From positions 1 to 23,062 of the forward strand of contig JAIKXV010000087.1 of NCBI GenBank assembly GCA_024683935.1: 23,062 bases of DNA. The letters are read 5' to 3'. This document shows positions 6,838 through 14,202 of the stretch, piece after piece (the stretch's first letter is position 1; every line of letters begins with the position of its first letter). The notes under the pieces were generated by a model. That model was not told the origin of the DNA and did not search any database. It worked only from the letters and a program-made list of their open reading frames with translations. The translations under genes were made by a program, and so were the position numbers. This stretch comes from Lachnospiraceae bacterium (GTDB taxonomy: Bacteria; Bacillota_A; Clostridia; Lachnospirales; Lachnospiraceae).

Positions 6838-7911
6838 GTGGATATGTCATTGCTCGAGCGCGTCAATCCGATTTACAATACTGCCAAGATGACCCTGTGC
6901 GGACTTGCTCAGGCGGGTGATCGGGACGCAGCTGTCATTATAAAGAAACTGGGACTGACGCCGGAGAAGCCCCAGGATAGTGCTCAGGATCCGCTCAGTG
7001 CGATACAGTCCCAGGCCAACGCTGTTTTTTTGGAGATCCGCTTCCGAACGATGGGAGCGCTGGCAGAAAATGCGGATTGCCGCACCATCGTGGATCTTAC
7101 GTGCGGATACACCCCTCGCGGTTTGCAGACCGCCCGTAAGGGTCGGAGATACATAGGGCTTGATCTTCCTGCGACTGTCAGCGAAATGGAGCGTGTGATC
7201 ATGCCATTGTGCGATGATGAACAGCGATCACTGATAAAATACGCATCTGTGGATGCGACAAATTATGTATCTTTGAAAACAGCGCTTGAAGGAGAATGCG
7301 GTCCTGTCTGCGTGACAACAGAGGGGTTGTTAATGTACTTCAATGATTCCGTGGCATCTGCACTGTGCGACAACATTCGCAGGCTGCTTATCAAATATGG
7401 CGGCTGTTGGATAACGTCAGACCCGGAAATGATGGTTCAAAACGCATTGATCATGCGGGCTATCGCGGGGGAACGATACAAAGAAGTAATGAATAATCTG
7501 ATACAGGCTTTTGAAAGTAAAGCCGATATTCACGTTGATGTTCCTGCGTTGATGATCAGGCCTCTGGAAGAAATGACAGCTGAACGGGAAAGGGCACTTT
7601 CATTCCTCTCCGGTCATGGTCTGAAAGCGGAGCGAATGACAGTAGGATGCTGTATGCCGGAAATTGAAAGCCTGCACGCACTTAAGCCTGAAGCCGCTGA
7701 AGCTGTCAGAACGGGAATGGAGCAGTGCGCCTATTGGAAGATCACCCTTTCAGATGATGTGGAAACGGTATCAGGGGAAGGTGATAATGTGGACTTCAGG
7801 GTTCAGGCTCTGCTGACAGAAGGCAGATTCGACCTGTACCTGTCCGGGCGCATGGACACGCTGACTGCACCCCGGGTGCTGGAACTCTTTGAAAAAAGAC
7901 GAAGGATTTAA
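6838..7911 (+). CDS. Class I SAM methyltransferase (leucine-carboxyl-methyltransferase-like) with the start of a STAS domain
   Basis: Predicted SAM-dependent methyltransferase. The AdoMet-binding strand IVDLTCGYTPRG is at about residues 84-95, followed by YIGLDLP and the Asp-containing strand IKYASVDATN. VTTEGLLMYF is the motif seen in LCM/PPM1-like O-methyltransferases. The methyltransferase part occupies about residues 1-310. From about 318 the sequence enters a STAS domain (VDFRVQALL through LYLSGRMDTLTAPRVLELF), and the frame ends at TAA 7909-7911 just after six As. The rest of the STAS domain continues in the -1 frame. The start is GTG 6838 because AGGAGG lies 9 nt upstream (6823-6828); ATG 6844 is the alternative. 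The longer open frame from 6631 overlaps the GNAT gene and is rejected. Confidence 0.82.
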   Translation: MDMSLLERVNPIYNTAKMTLCGLAQAGDRDAAVIIKKLGLTPEKPQDSAQDPLSAIQSQANAVFLEIRFRTMGALAENADCRTIVDLTCGYTPRGLQTARKGRRYIGLDLPATVSEMERVIMPLCDDEQRSLIKYASVDATNYVSLKTALEGECGPVCVTTEGLLMYFNDSVASALCDNIRRLLIKYGGCWITSDPEMMVQNALIMRAIAGERYKEVMNNLIQAFESKADIHVDVPALMIRPLEEMTAERERALSFLSGHGLKAERMTVGCCMPEIESLHALKPEAAEAVRTGMEQCAYWKITLSDDVETVSGEGDNVDFRVQALLTEGRFDLYLSGRMDTLTAPRVLELFEKRRRI

Positions 7912-8090
7912 ATGTTGGGCACATAGTTGCTGATTGTTCGGAATTGCAGTATATCTCATCCGCCGGACTTCGTGTTCTGTTGATCATGCATAAAGCCAGC
8001 AGGGAAGGATTATCGCTTACCGGCACAAATGAAGTTGTTAAGAAAATCCTGGAAGAGACAGGATTTGATCAGTTTTTTTCGCTGGGATAA
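7896..8090 (+). pseudogene. C-terminal STAS half in the -1 frame of the methyltransferase gene
   Basis: Reading the A6 tract (7892-7897) one base back gives a seamless continuation, KTKDLNVGHIVADCSELQ, then YISSAGLRVLLIMHKAS, and ends at TAA 8088-8090. DCSELQYISSAGLRVLL is the diagnostic anti-sigma-factor-antagonist motif, including the phospho-acceptor Ser. With the frame joined, the protein would be 417 residues: methyltransferase plus a complete STAS domain. The break is either a one-base deletion in a homopolymer, a sequencing error, or slippage. The tRNA on AAA can re-pair perfectly at -1, but the phase is not the classical X_XXY_YYZ. Confidence 0.85.
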
Positions 8091-8093
8091 GAA

Positions 8094-8123
8094 ATGACCC
8101 TATAACCCCGTCCCCCTGGTCCA
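8094..8123 (+). repeat. 30-bp C-rich repeat, copy C
   Basis: Identical over 30 bp to copy A at 4334-4363. It begins 3 bp after the STAS stop codon and lies before the lipoprotein gene. As with the other copies, it sits exactly between genes and in the same orientation. Confidence 0.9.
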
Positions 8124-8151
8124 CCCCGGTTCGAAAGCGAAAGGAGAGAGA

Positions 8152-9111
8152 ATGATAAAGCATAGGATAGCAGCACTGGCAGGCGTTATAATACTGACGG
8201 CCGTGAGTATCACGGGTTGTCAAAGTGTAAAGAAGGAGACAGGTTCTTCCGGCATGGTTGAATCTGTGGAAAAAGAGGCGACAGAGGCAGCTTCTAAGGA
8301 AGAGCCTGATGTTGGCATGGGAAATCCATGGGTGGAGATCACGGAGGAAGAGGCGCAAAAGTGCTGCGTCCGGCTGTTCAAGGCTCCGGATGGAGCAAAA
8401 GATCATGTATGGACTAAATGCGAAGCGCTTGGCGATCCGGAAAAAGAGATAGGTCCGATGATCCAGCTGAATTTTGAGCTGGATGGATTAAAGTATACGG
8501 CAAGAGCACAATATGGTGTTTCTGAGGACACTGATATTTCAGGTATATATACCGAATGGACAGTAGGACCGGATGACGTGATCCTGGCAAACTGGGGTGG
8601 CGGACATATGTCCGGCAAAACCTATCGGTCTGTGGATGATCTTGGATATACAGACCTTATTACCTGGTATGACATAGAGATAGGGATCAAATACTCGCTT
8701 TCCGTAGCAGCAGAAGATCTTGAAGGATTCGATATACAGGCTGTGGCAGAGCAGATGTATTCGGCGGAGAACGAGCCGGATACAGGACCCGAAGAGGATC
8801 AGGAGGGTTCTGCGGAAGGACAGATAACAGATGAAGAGGCCCTGTCTGCAGTCAGGAATTACTGTTACGAAAATAATCAGGATCTGAAGGAAATTGAAGA
8901 TAAGGGCGAGTATCCGGTTTATTGGGATATTGAATCCCGTGATGATAAAGAAATAGTTGTCCTGTTCAGATCGTATACGGGGGCACAGATCAGGTACCAT
9001 ATTAACCCTGTGTCCGGAGATACGTCCATAACAGAGTTTGTTCCCGGTATTACTTCCGAGGAAGAAGAGACAGATGAGAGTTTCAATGTCAGGGACTATT
9101 TATCACGGTAA
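8152..9111 (+). CDS. Predicted lipoprotein with a C-terminal PepSY-like region
   Basis: A 319-residue exported protein. The N-terminus MIKHRIAALAGVIILTAVSI is a signal peptide, and the lipobox ITGC places the lipidated Cys at residue 23. A low-complexity Lys/Glu/Ala/Ser linker follows, then a beta-rich domain (about 60-200), an acidic Glu/Asp/Gly linker (about 205-225), and a C-terminal alpha/beta domain (ITDEEALSAVRNYCYENN and later strands ending VSGDTSITEFVPG) that resembles PepSY modules. No enzyme motif is seen. AAAGGAGAG lies 5-8 nt before ATG 8152. Its 3' end shares 23 bp with a fragment at 5585-5607. Confidence 0.8.
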   Translation: MIKHRIAALAGVIILTAVSITGCQSVKKETGSSGMVESVEKEATEAASKEEPDVGMGNPWVEITEEEAQKCCVRLFKAPDGAKDHVWTKCEALGDPEKEIGPMIQLNFELDGLKYTARAQYGVSEDTDISGIYTEWTVGPDDVILANWGGGHMSGKTYRSVDDLGYTDLITWYDIEIGIKYSLSVAAEDLEGFDIQAVAEQMYSAENEPDTGPEEDQEGSAEGQITDEEALSAVRNYCYENNQDLKEIEDKGEYPVYWDIESRDDKEIVVLFRSYTGAQIRYHINPVSGDTSITEFVPGITSEEEETDESFNVRDYLSR

Positions 9112-9132
9112 CGGATGCTGTAGATCTGATAA

Positions 9133-9216
9133 ATGAGCTTTCCTGAGAACGCTGGCAGATTTGCGGAGAAGGTAAAGGAACCTGTAAAAGCTGAAATTGA
9201 AATGGAGAAACGATGA
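9133..9216 (+). CDS. Possible 27-codon upstream ORF or gene fragment
   Basis: The frame from ATG 9133 reads MSFPENAGRFAEKVKEPVKA and ends at TGA 9214-9216, overlapping the next start codon in an ATGA arrangement. It has no good SD. It may be a leader peptide, the relic of a lost gene, or chance. Confidence 0.25.
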   Translation: MSFPENAGRFAEKVKEPVKAEIEMEKR

Positions 9217-9533
9217 TGAAACATGAAGAGACAGCAAGAGGAAACCATAGGGCCGGCAACAACTGTGCAGTTTCTGTATATACTGCATTTGCCGATATCA
9301 ATACGAATCCGGGATCGATACCCGCACCGCGAAGTGATGGCGGTAAATGCGGGGCTTATCTTGCAGGGATAAAACTGCTGAAGGATATGGAAAAAGGTGA
9401 TGCGCAGGGGTTTGAAAAAGAATTCCTAAGCAGGTTTGGTTCCATTAAATGCGGAGAGCTCAGGGGATCAAAGGTGCCCTGCAACGATCTTGTGGGCGGG
9501 GCTGCCGATATAATTGATGCAATGCTGCAGTAA
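9213..9533 (+). CDS. C_GCAxxG_C_C family putative redox-active protein
   Basis: A 106-residue protein matching the C_GCAxxG_C_C pattern: NNCAVSVYTAF (Cys18), then GGKCGAYLAG (Cys46), and two further Cys in SIKCGELRG and VPCNDLV. The family is thought to be redox-active or metal-binding, but no reaction is established. This member has a Tyr where Ala-x-x-Gly spacing is usual (CGAYLAG), a minor variation. GGAG at 9204-9207 serves either ATG 9213 (5 nt) or the adjacent ATG 9216 (8 nt). A strong terminator follows, ending the accessory patchwork. Confidence 0.8.
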   Translation: MMKHEETARGNHRAGNNCAVSVYTAFADINTNPGSIPAPRSDGGKCGAYLAGIKLLKDMEKGDAQGFEKEFLSRFGSIKCGELRGSKVPCNDLVGGAADIIDAMLQ

Positions 9534-9561
9534 CAGGCTTATTAAGAAAAGTGTTTTATCG

Positions 9562-9587
9562 GGAGGTCAGCAGTTGACCTCCTTTTA
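9562..9587 (+). terminator. Rho-independent terminator
   Basis: Perfect 8-bp stem GGAGGTCA (9562-9569) with TGACCTCC (9575-9582), 5-nt loop GCAGT and a T-run. It ends the C_GCAxxG_C_C gene and insulates the MerR-type promoter 20 bp downstream. Confidence 0.92.
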
Positions 9588-9607
9588 TAAATTTAAAATA
9601 TTATCTA

Positions 9608-9638
9608 TTGACTTAGAGTTAACTCCAGGGCGTATAAT
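9608..9638 (+). promoter_or_regulatory. MerR-type promoter with 19-bp spacer
   Basis: -35 TTGACT (9608-9613) and -10 TATAAT (9633-9638) are separated by 19 bp, the overlong spacer typical of promoters activated by MerR-family DNA untwisting. The spacer holds the exact dyad GAGTTAACTC (9616-9625). The MerR gene at 10675 in the same operon is the obvious regulator. Similar TTGACTTAGAGTTAACTC promoters are known, from memory, for AdhR-like regulators of aldehyde-stress genes. Confidence 0.9.
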
Positions 9639-9686
9639 CCAGACAACAGGATGAAAAGCATTGTTATCGGATGGAGGAATAACGGC

Positions 9687-10661
9687 ATGCAGAAAGTGAA
9701 ATGGGGCGTTTTGGGAACAGCCAATATCGCAAAAGGATGCACGATCCCGGGAATGAAGCTCGCTGAAAGCTGTGAACTTTATGCTATTGCAGGGAGAAGC
9801 ATTGATAAAGCAGAATCCTTCAAGGCGGAATTCGGTTTTGAAAAGGCATATGGAAGCTATGAGGAGCTTATAGATGATCCGGATGTACAGGCAGTCTATA
9901 TCCCGCTTCCCAATAATCTTCATTGTAAGTGGGTTACTGAAGCACTGAAAAAAGGAAAACATGTGCTCTGTGAGAAGCCTCTTGGCTTAAATGCCGGGGA
10001 AGTAAAGGAAATGCATAGGACAGCAGAGGAGAACGGCGTGTACCTCATGGAGGCATATGCATATCTTCACAGCCCTTATGTAGAAAGCCTGAAAAAGGAT
10101 GTTAATGACAAGATTATAGGTGATATTGATTATATAGAGTCTGCATTTATTACCCAGGGCTACAAAGATGATATACGTTTGTATAAGGATCAGGGCGGCG
10201 GAGCCATGTATGATCTTGGCTGCTATTGTACGACCATGATACTGTCTCTCATCGATTCTGAACCTGATCTTGTAAAAGCAGACGCAGAATATTCGGATCT
10301 CGGAGTAGACCTTATGACTTCCGGAATTATCCGCTTTAAGAACGGTGTAAGGGCTTCCTTCAATGTCGGAATGATATTTGAAAAAGACTCTGATCTGAGA
10401 TTTGACAGGCTGTATATTCACGGCAGTAAAGGGTCAATCTGGTCAGAAGTTCAGTATAACCAGGATGGAGAGGTACGCTACAGGATTTCCTCGGAAAACG
10501 GGATGACAGAGAGGACCGTTTCGGTTCCACAGAATTATTCTCTGGAAGTTGAGCAGCTTAGCAGATGTATCCTGTATGGTGAAAAGCCATTTATCACACC
10601 GGAATTTTCAATAAAAAATGCGGCCCTTATGGACAGGGTGTTCTCAGAGATCGGGTATTAA
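9687..10661 (+). CDS. Gfo/Idh/MocA-family NAD(P)-dependent oxidoreductase
   Basis: A 324-residue cytoplasmic oxidoreductase. It has an N-terminal Rossmann fold (WGVLGTANIAKGC, with the dinucleotide loop G-x-G-x-x-x-x near residue 10), the family motif HVLCEKPLGLN with the conserved catalytic Lys, and a C-terminal alpha/beta dimer domain (GGGAMYDLGCY is the usual catalytic-helix region). It resembles dehydrogenases for sugars or dihydrodiols; the substrate is unknown. ATG 9687 is chosen because GGAGG (9673-9677) lies 9 nt upstream; the in-frame ATG 9651 has no SD. It is first in the MerR-controlled operon. Confidence 0.9.
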   Translation: MQKVKWGVLGTANIAKGCTIPGMKLAESCELYAIAGRSIDKAESFKAEFGFEKAYGSYEELIDDPDVQAVYIPLPNNLHCKWVTEALKKGKHVLCEKPLGLNAGEVKEMHRTAEENGVYLMEAYAYLHSPYVESLKKDVNDKIIGDIDYIESAFITQGYKDDIRLYKDQGGGAMYDLGCYCTTMILSLIDSEPDLVKADAEYSDLGVDLMTSGIIRFKNGVRASFNVGMIFEKDSDLRFDRLYIHGSKGSIWSEVQYNQDGEVRYRISSENGMTERTVSVPQNYSLEVEQLSRCILYGEKPFITPEFSIKNAALMDRVFSEIGY

Positions 10662-10674
10662 GGGGGACCGGTTT

Positions 10675-11073
10675 ATGACGATCAAGGAAGTATGTGAAAA
10701 ATACGGACTGACCGCAGATACTTTGAGGTATTACGAGCGGGTCGGTGTAATCCCGACGGTCAACCGGACGAACGGCGGGATCCGGGACTATACGGAAGAG
10801 GACGAAAGATGGGTTGAAAGTGCCGTGTGCATGCGCAGTGCCGGCGTACCGGTGGAAATGCTGATCGAGTACGTGAAACTCTTCCGGCAGGGTGACAGCA
10901 CATTTCAGGCGAGGAAAGATCTCTTATGCGAGGTGCGGACAGAGATACAGGCGCAGCTTGATAAATACCAGTCGGCAATGGACAGGCTGAATTATAAGAT
11001 ATCAAGATACGATGAGGCCATCAAAACCGGCGTATTAAGCTTTGATTCCGGGAAGTGCGGGGATAAAAAATAA
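10675..11073 (+). CDS. MerR-family transcriptional regulator (AdhR-like)
   Basis: A 132-residue activator. The winged HTH (TIKEVCEKYGLTADTLRYYE) is followed by the wing GGIRDYTEEDERWVE, then a dimerisation helix (about 80-118) and a short tail with one Cys (SGKCGDKK). The absence of the paired metal-binding Cys of MerR/CueR argues for an organic or electrophile signal of the AdhR kind. ATG 10675 follows AGGGGG by about 8 nt; an earlier in-frame ATG at 10618 lies inside the preceding gene. The 19-bp-spacer promoter at 9608 is its likely target, giving autoregulation. Confidence 0.92.
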   Translation: MTIKEVCEKYGLTADTLRYYERVGVIPTVNRTNGGIRDYTEEDERWVESAVCMRSAGVPVEMLIEYVKLFRQGDSTFQARKDLLCEVRTEIQAQLDKYQSAMDRLNYKISRYDEAIKTGVLSFDSGKCGDKK

Positions 11074-11122
11074 AGGGGAAAGTAACTGATTTCAGGTTGG
11101 AGTCACAGAAAGGATTTATATC

Positions 11123-12298
11123 ATGGAAAATTTTGAATTCTATTCACCAACATGCTTTGTATTCGGAAAAGATATGGAAACAAAGACCGGAGAGTATGTA
11201 AAGCGATTCGGTGGGAGCAAGGTGCTGATCCATTATGGAGGGGGCAGTGCGTCCCGTTCCGGACTTCTTGACAGGATAAAGGATTCTCTTTCAAAGGAGT
11301 CCGTATCCTTTGTTGAACTTGGAGGTGTAAAGCCCAATCCAAGAAGCGGGCTGGTATATGAAGGCATAGAGCTCTGCAAAAAAGAAAACGTGGATTTTAT
11401 TCTTGCTGTGGGTGGAGGAAGTGTTATTGATTCATCCAAGGCTATTGCCGCAGGAGCATTATATGACGGAGATTTCTGGGATTATTACCAGGGAAAACCT
11501 GTAGAGAAAGCGCTTCCGATCGGAACAGTGCTTACCATAGCAGCTGCAGGAAGCGAGGGAAGCCCGGACTCTGTTGTTACCAAAGAAGAGGGAATGTTAA
11601 AGCGTGATGCCCACGGTGATGTGCTTCGTCCTAAATTCAGTATCCTGAATCCTGCGCTTACACAGACACTTCCGGCATACCAGACAGCTGCGGGAATAAC
11701 CGATATCATGGCTCATCTTTATGAGCGTTATCTTACCAATTCAGAAGAAGTGGAAGTTACGGACAGGCTTATCGAAGGTCTGCTGCTTACCATGATCCAT
11801 GAGGCGCCAAGGGTTATAGCGGATCCTGATAATTATGAGGCCAGAGCAAATATCATGTGGGCCGGCACCATGGCTCATAATAATTCCTGCGGGGTAGGCA
11901 GGAGCCAGGACTGGAACAGTCATACTATCGAACATGAGCTGTCGGCACTCTATGACTGTGCCCATGGTGCAGGCCTTGCCGTTACAATGCCCGCAGTATT
12001 CAATTACACGATGTCGCATAATGTGATGAGATTTGCACAGGCTGCTGTAAGGATCTGGGGCTGCCAGATGGACTTTGCTCATCCCGAAGTAACTGCAAAA
12101 GCCGGGATAGAAGCTTTCAGGAACTTCCTTATTTCCATAGGGATGCCGAAGAACTTTGAGGAACTTGGCGCAAAGGAAGAAGATATACCTAAGCTTGTGG
12201 ATGTGCTTCTCCACGGAGACGGAAGGACCGGTACGATAGCAGGCTTTGTAACTCTTAATGAAGAAGACTGCACAAAGATCTATAAGATGATGGTCTGA
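11123..12298 (+). CDS. Iron-containing alcohol dehydrogenase, YqhD/butanol-dehydrogenase type
   Basis: A 391-residue NADPH-dependent aldehyde reductase/alcohol dehydrogenase (family III). The metal ligands fall at Asp194, His198, His267 and His281, the same numbers as in E. coli YqhD. They lie in TDIMAHLYERY, WNSHTIEHELSA and DCAHGAGLAV. The nucleotide-binding loops IHYGGGSASRSG and AVGGGSVIDSSKAI are intact. In this operon it most likely reduces toxic or fermentation-derived aldehydes. AAAGGA precedes ATG 11123 at about 8-9 nt. The gap from merR is 49 bp without a terminator. Confidence 0.93.
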   Translation: MENFEFYSPTCFVFGKDMETKTGEYVKRFGGSKVLIHYGGGSASRSGLLDRIKDSLSKESVSFVELGGVKPNPRSGLVYEGIELCKKENVDFILAVGGGSVIDSSKAIAAGALYDGDFWDYYQGKPVEKALPIGTVLTIAAAGSEGSPDSVVTKEEGMLKRDAHGDVLRPKFSILNPALTQTLPAYQTAAGITDIMAHLYERYLTNSEEVEVTDRLIEGLLLTMIHEAPRVIADPDNYEARANIMWAGTMAHNNSCGVGRSQDWNSHTIEHELSALYDCAHGAGLAVTMPAVFNYTMSHNVMRFAQAAVRIWGCQMDFAHPEVTAKAGIEAFRNFLISIGMPKNFEELGAKEEDIPKLVDVLLHGDGRTGTIAGFVTLNEEDCTKIYKMMV

Positions 12299-12334
12299 TG
12301 AATGGTTTCTTAAAGAATACAGGAGATAAGGATC

Positions 12335-13474
12335 ATGAGCATAGATATGAATGAAATGCCCAGGCTTGGATTCGGACTGATGCGTTTGCCGGAAAAGGAC
12401 GGGGTCATAGATCATGATCATGTCTGCAGGATGGTTGACAGATATATGAAGGCCGGAATGAACTATTTTGACACGGCATATATATATCATGGCGGAAAAT
12501 CAGAGACGGCGGCAAGAGAGGCACTGGTCAGGCGATATCCGAGAGAAAGCTTTATGCTGGCCACCAAGCTCCCTGCATGGGAGGTCAAAAAAGAAGAGGA
12601 TATAGAGCGGATCTTTAATGAACAGCTGGAACGGACCGGTGTTGATCATTTTGATTTCTATCTGCTTCACTCAATTGAAGATGGCAGTAACCATGACACA
12701 TATGTCAAATATAACTGCTTTGATTGGGGGCTAAAGAAGAAGGCCGAAGGAAAGATAAAGCATTTCGGGTTTTCATATCACGGAAGCCCGGAACTTCTTG
12801 AAGATGTTCTTGATAAACATCCGGAGGTTGAGTTCGTTCAGATACAGTTAAACTATCTGGACAGGACAAATCCGGTTGTAAGGTCGCAGCAGCTCTATGA
12901 GATCTTGAGGGACAGGAATATCCCTATAATTGTTATGGAGCCTGTCCGTGGCGGGATGCTTGCTAAGATGGCACCGGAGATCGAGGCAAAATTCAAGGCA
13001 AGGCAGCCGGAAAAGTCCTTGGCTTCCTGGGCGCTCCGCTTTGTCGGATCCCTCCCGGGGGTTATGACCATTCTTTCAGGGATGTCCAGTGAAGAACAGA
13101 TGGAAGATAATATCGGTACTTTCACGGATTTCGAACCTCTTGATGATGACGAATTCAGGATCATAAATGAAGTGACAGAGGAAGTACTGTCTGTGCCGCA
13201 GATCGGCTGCACCGCCTGCAAGTACTGCTGCGACGGATGTCCGAAGAAGATCAGCATCCCGGATGTGTTTAGGACAGTTAATGCCTTAAGGCGTTATCCG
13301 GATGACTGGAGATCAAAGAATTTCTACTCCGGTCTGGTGAAAAGAAGCGGAAGCGCATCGGAATGTATCGGCTGCGGACAGTGTGAGAAGGTGTGTCCTC
13401 AGCATCTTAAGATCACAGAACTTATGAAGGAAGCGGCAGGGATATTGGATAAGCCGGAGGATAAAAATCCGTAA
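12335..13474 (+). CDS. Aldo/keto reductase with C-terminal 2x[4Fe-4S] ferredoxin domain
   Basis: A 379-residue protein. The N-terminal TIM barrel carries the catalytic Asp46 and Tyr51 (NYFDTAYIYHGG), a Lys in ATKLPAW and His in YLLHSIED. The C-terminal third has two CxxCxxCxxxCP motifs, CTACKYCCDGCP from Cys292 and CIGCGQCEKVCP from Cys344, which should hold two 4Fe-4S clusters. The architecture is common in anaerobes and implies electron exchange with ferredoxin or flavodoxin. It sits 36 bp after the alcohol dehydrogenase with AGGAGATAAGG upstream, and belongs to the same operon. Confidence 0.93.
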   Translation: MSIDMNEMPRLGFGLMRLPEKDGVIDHDHVCRMVDRYMKAGMNYFDTAYIYHGGKSETAAREALVRRYPRESFMLATKLPAWEVKKEEDIERIFNEQLERTGVDHFDFYLLHSIEDGSNHDTYVKYNCFDWGLKKKAEGKIKHFGFSYHGSPELLEDVLDKHPEVEFVQIQLNYLDRTNPVVRSQQLYEILRDRNIPIIVMEPVRGGMLAKMAPEIEAKFKARQPEKSLASWALRFVGSLPGVMTILSGMSSEEQMEDNIGTFTDFEPLDDDEFRIINEVTEEVLSVPQIGCTACKYCCDGCPKKISIPDVFRTVNALRRYPDDWRSKNFYSGLVKRSGSASECIGCGQCEKVCPQHLKITELMKEAAGILDKPEDKNP

Positions 13475-13515
13475 GAAATATATAACTTATCAATCACACG
13501 AAAGGAGCAAAACAG

Positions 13516-14028
13516 ATGGAATTTAAGGAAGTAGTTAAAAACAGATATTCATGTAAGAAGTATGACGGAAGAAAGGTGGATAAGGCACAGCTTGATGCCA
13601 TTCTGAAAGCAGGACGTCTTGCACCTACAGCAAAGAACCTGCAGGAGCAGAGAATTTATGTACTTGAATCAGAAGACAGTCTTGCCAAGGTTGATAAGGT
13701 AACGCCCTGCCGTTATGGTGCAGCTACTGTCCTTGCAGTTGCCTTCGATAAGAACAATGTCTTCACATATCCCGGAGAAAAGAGGGATTCGGGCGTGGAA
13801 GATGCGACCATCGTTGCAACACACATGATCCTTGCTGCCGAAGATGCAGGAGTGGACAGCTGCTGGATCAACTATTTTGACCCGGATATCCTGGCGAAGG
13901 AACTTGGCCTTCCGGAGAATGAAGAAATCCTCATGCTTATGGATCTCGGATATGCCGCTGAGGGAGCCGGCCCTCTTGAAAACCATGACAGCCGTAAAGA
14001 TCTGTCAGAAACTGTACAATACATGTAA
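13516..14028 (+). CDS. Nitroreductase-family protein
   Basis: A 170-residue FMN-dependent nitroreductase-like protein, at the short end for the family. It has the N-terminal NRYSCKKYDGRKV motif (FMN phosphate contact), RLAPTAKNLQEQRIYV, and the C-terminal segment VDSCWINYFDPD with GYAAEGAG. Reaction partners are unknown; family members reduce nitro compounds, quinones or enones with NAD(P)H. AAAGGAG lies 7-8 nt before ATG 13516. It follows the aldo/keto reductase by 41 bp and is the last intact gene of the operon. Confidence 0.88.
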   Translation: MEFKEVVKNRYSCKKYDGRKVDKAQLDAILKAGRLAPTAKNLQEQRIYVLESEDSLAKVDKVTPCRYGAATVLAVAFDKNNVFTYPGEKRDSGVEDATIVATHMILAAEDAGVDSCWINYFDPDILAKELGLPENEEILMLMDLGYAAEGAGPLENHDSRKDLSETVQYM

Positions 14029-14202
14029 TTGAAAGGAATAACTGTTGTGCCTTTTGCAACTTCAGGCAGCAGTGGTATGGGGGATTCATCAAAAAACCTG
14101 CAGGAGCTGGCAAAGGGAGCAAATGTTGCAGAGGGCAAGAGATTCGGAAGCGGCGCATCAGCTGATGAAAACGATAATTGTACGCTGGAAAAAGCAGGTT
14201 AA
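14029..14202 (+). pseudogene. Flavodoxin remnant, C-terminal part only
   Basis: The frame reads GITVVPFATSGSSGMG and then SSKNLQELAKGANVAEGKRF, which is the C-terminal third of a flavodoxin_4-type protein (FATSGSSG is the last flavin-side loop). It directly follows the nitroreductase stop and what looks like its original ribosome binding site (AAAGGAA, 14032-14038). The N-terminal two thirds with the FMN phosphate loop are gone, so an internal deletion is likely. Its last codons (SADENDNCTLEKAG) also depart from the usual ending and run into the terminator stem. A GTG at 14047 could still start a 51-residue peptide, but it could not bind FMN. Confidence 0.8.

Noticed and set aside
7889..7899. 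Classical programmed -1 frameshift site at the A6 tract
   Set aside because: The codon phase is GAA AAA AGA, so the A_AAA_AAG heptamer is not in the required frame, and I see no obvious downstream stimulatory hairpin. Slippage is possible, but a one-base deletion is at least as likely.
8539..9000. Minus-strand 153-codon frame opposite the lipoprotein
   Set aside because: The opposite strand encodes a protein with a clear signal peptide and lipobox; this frame is its antisense shadow without an SD.
11741..12490. Minus-strand 249-codon frame
   Set aside because: It is antisense to the YqhD-like dehydrogenase and the start of the aldo/keto reductase, both certain genes, and has no domain resemblance.
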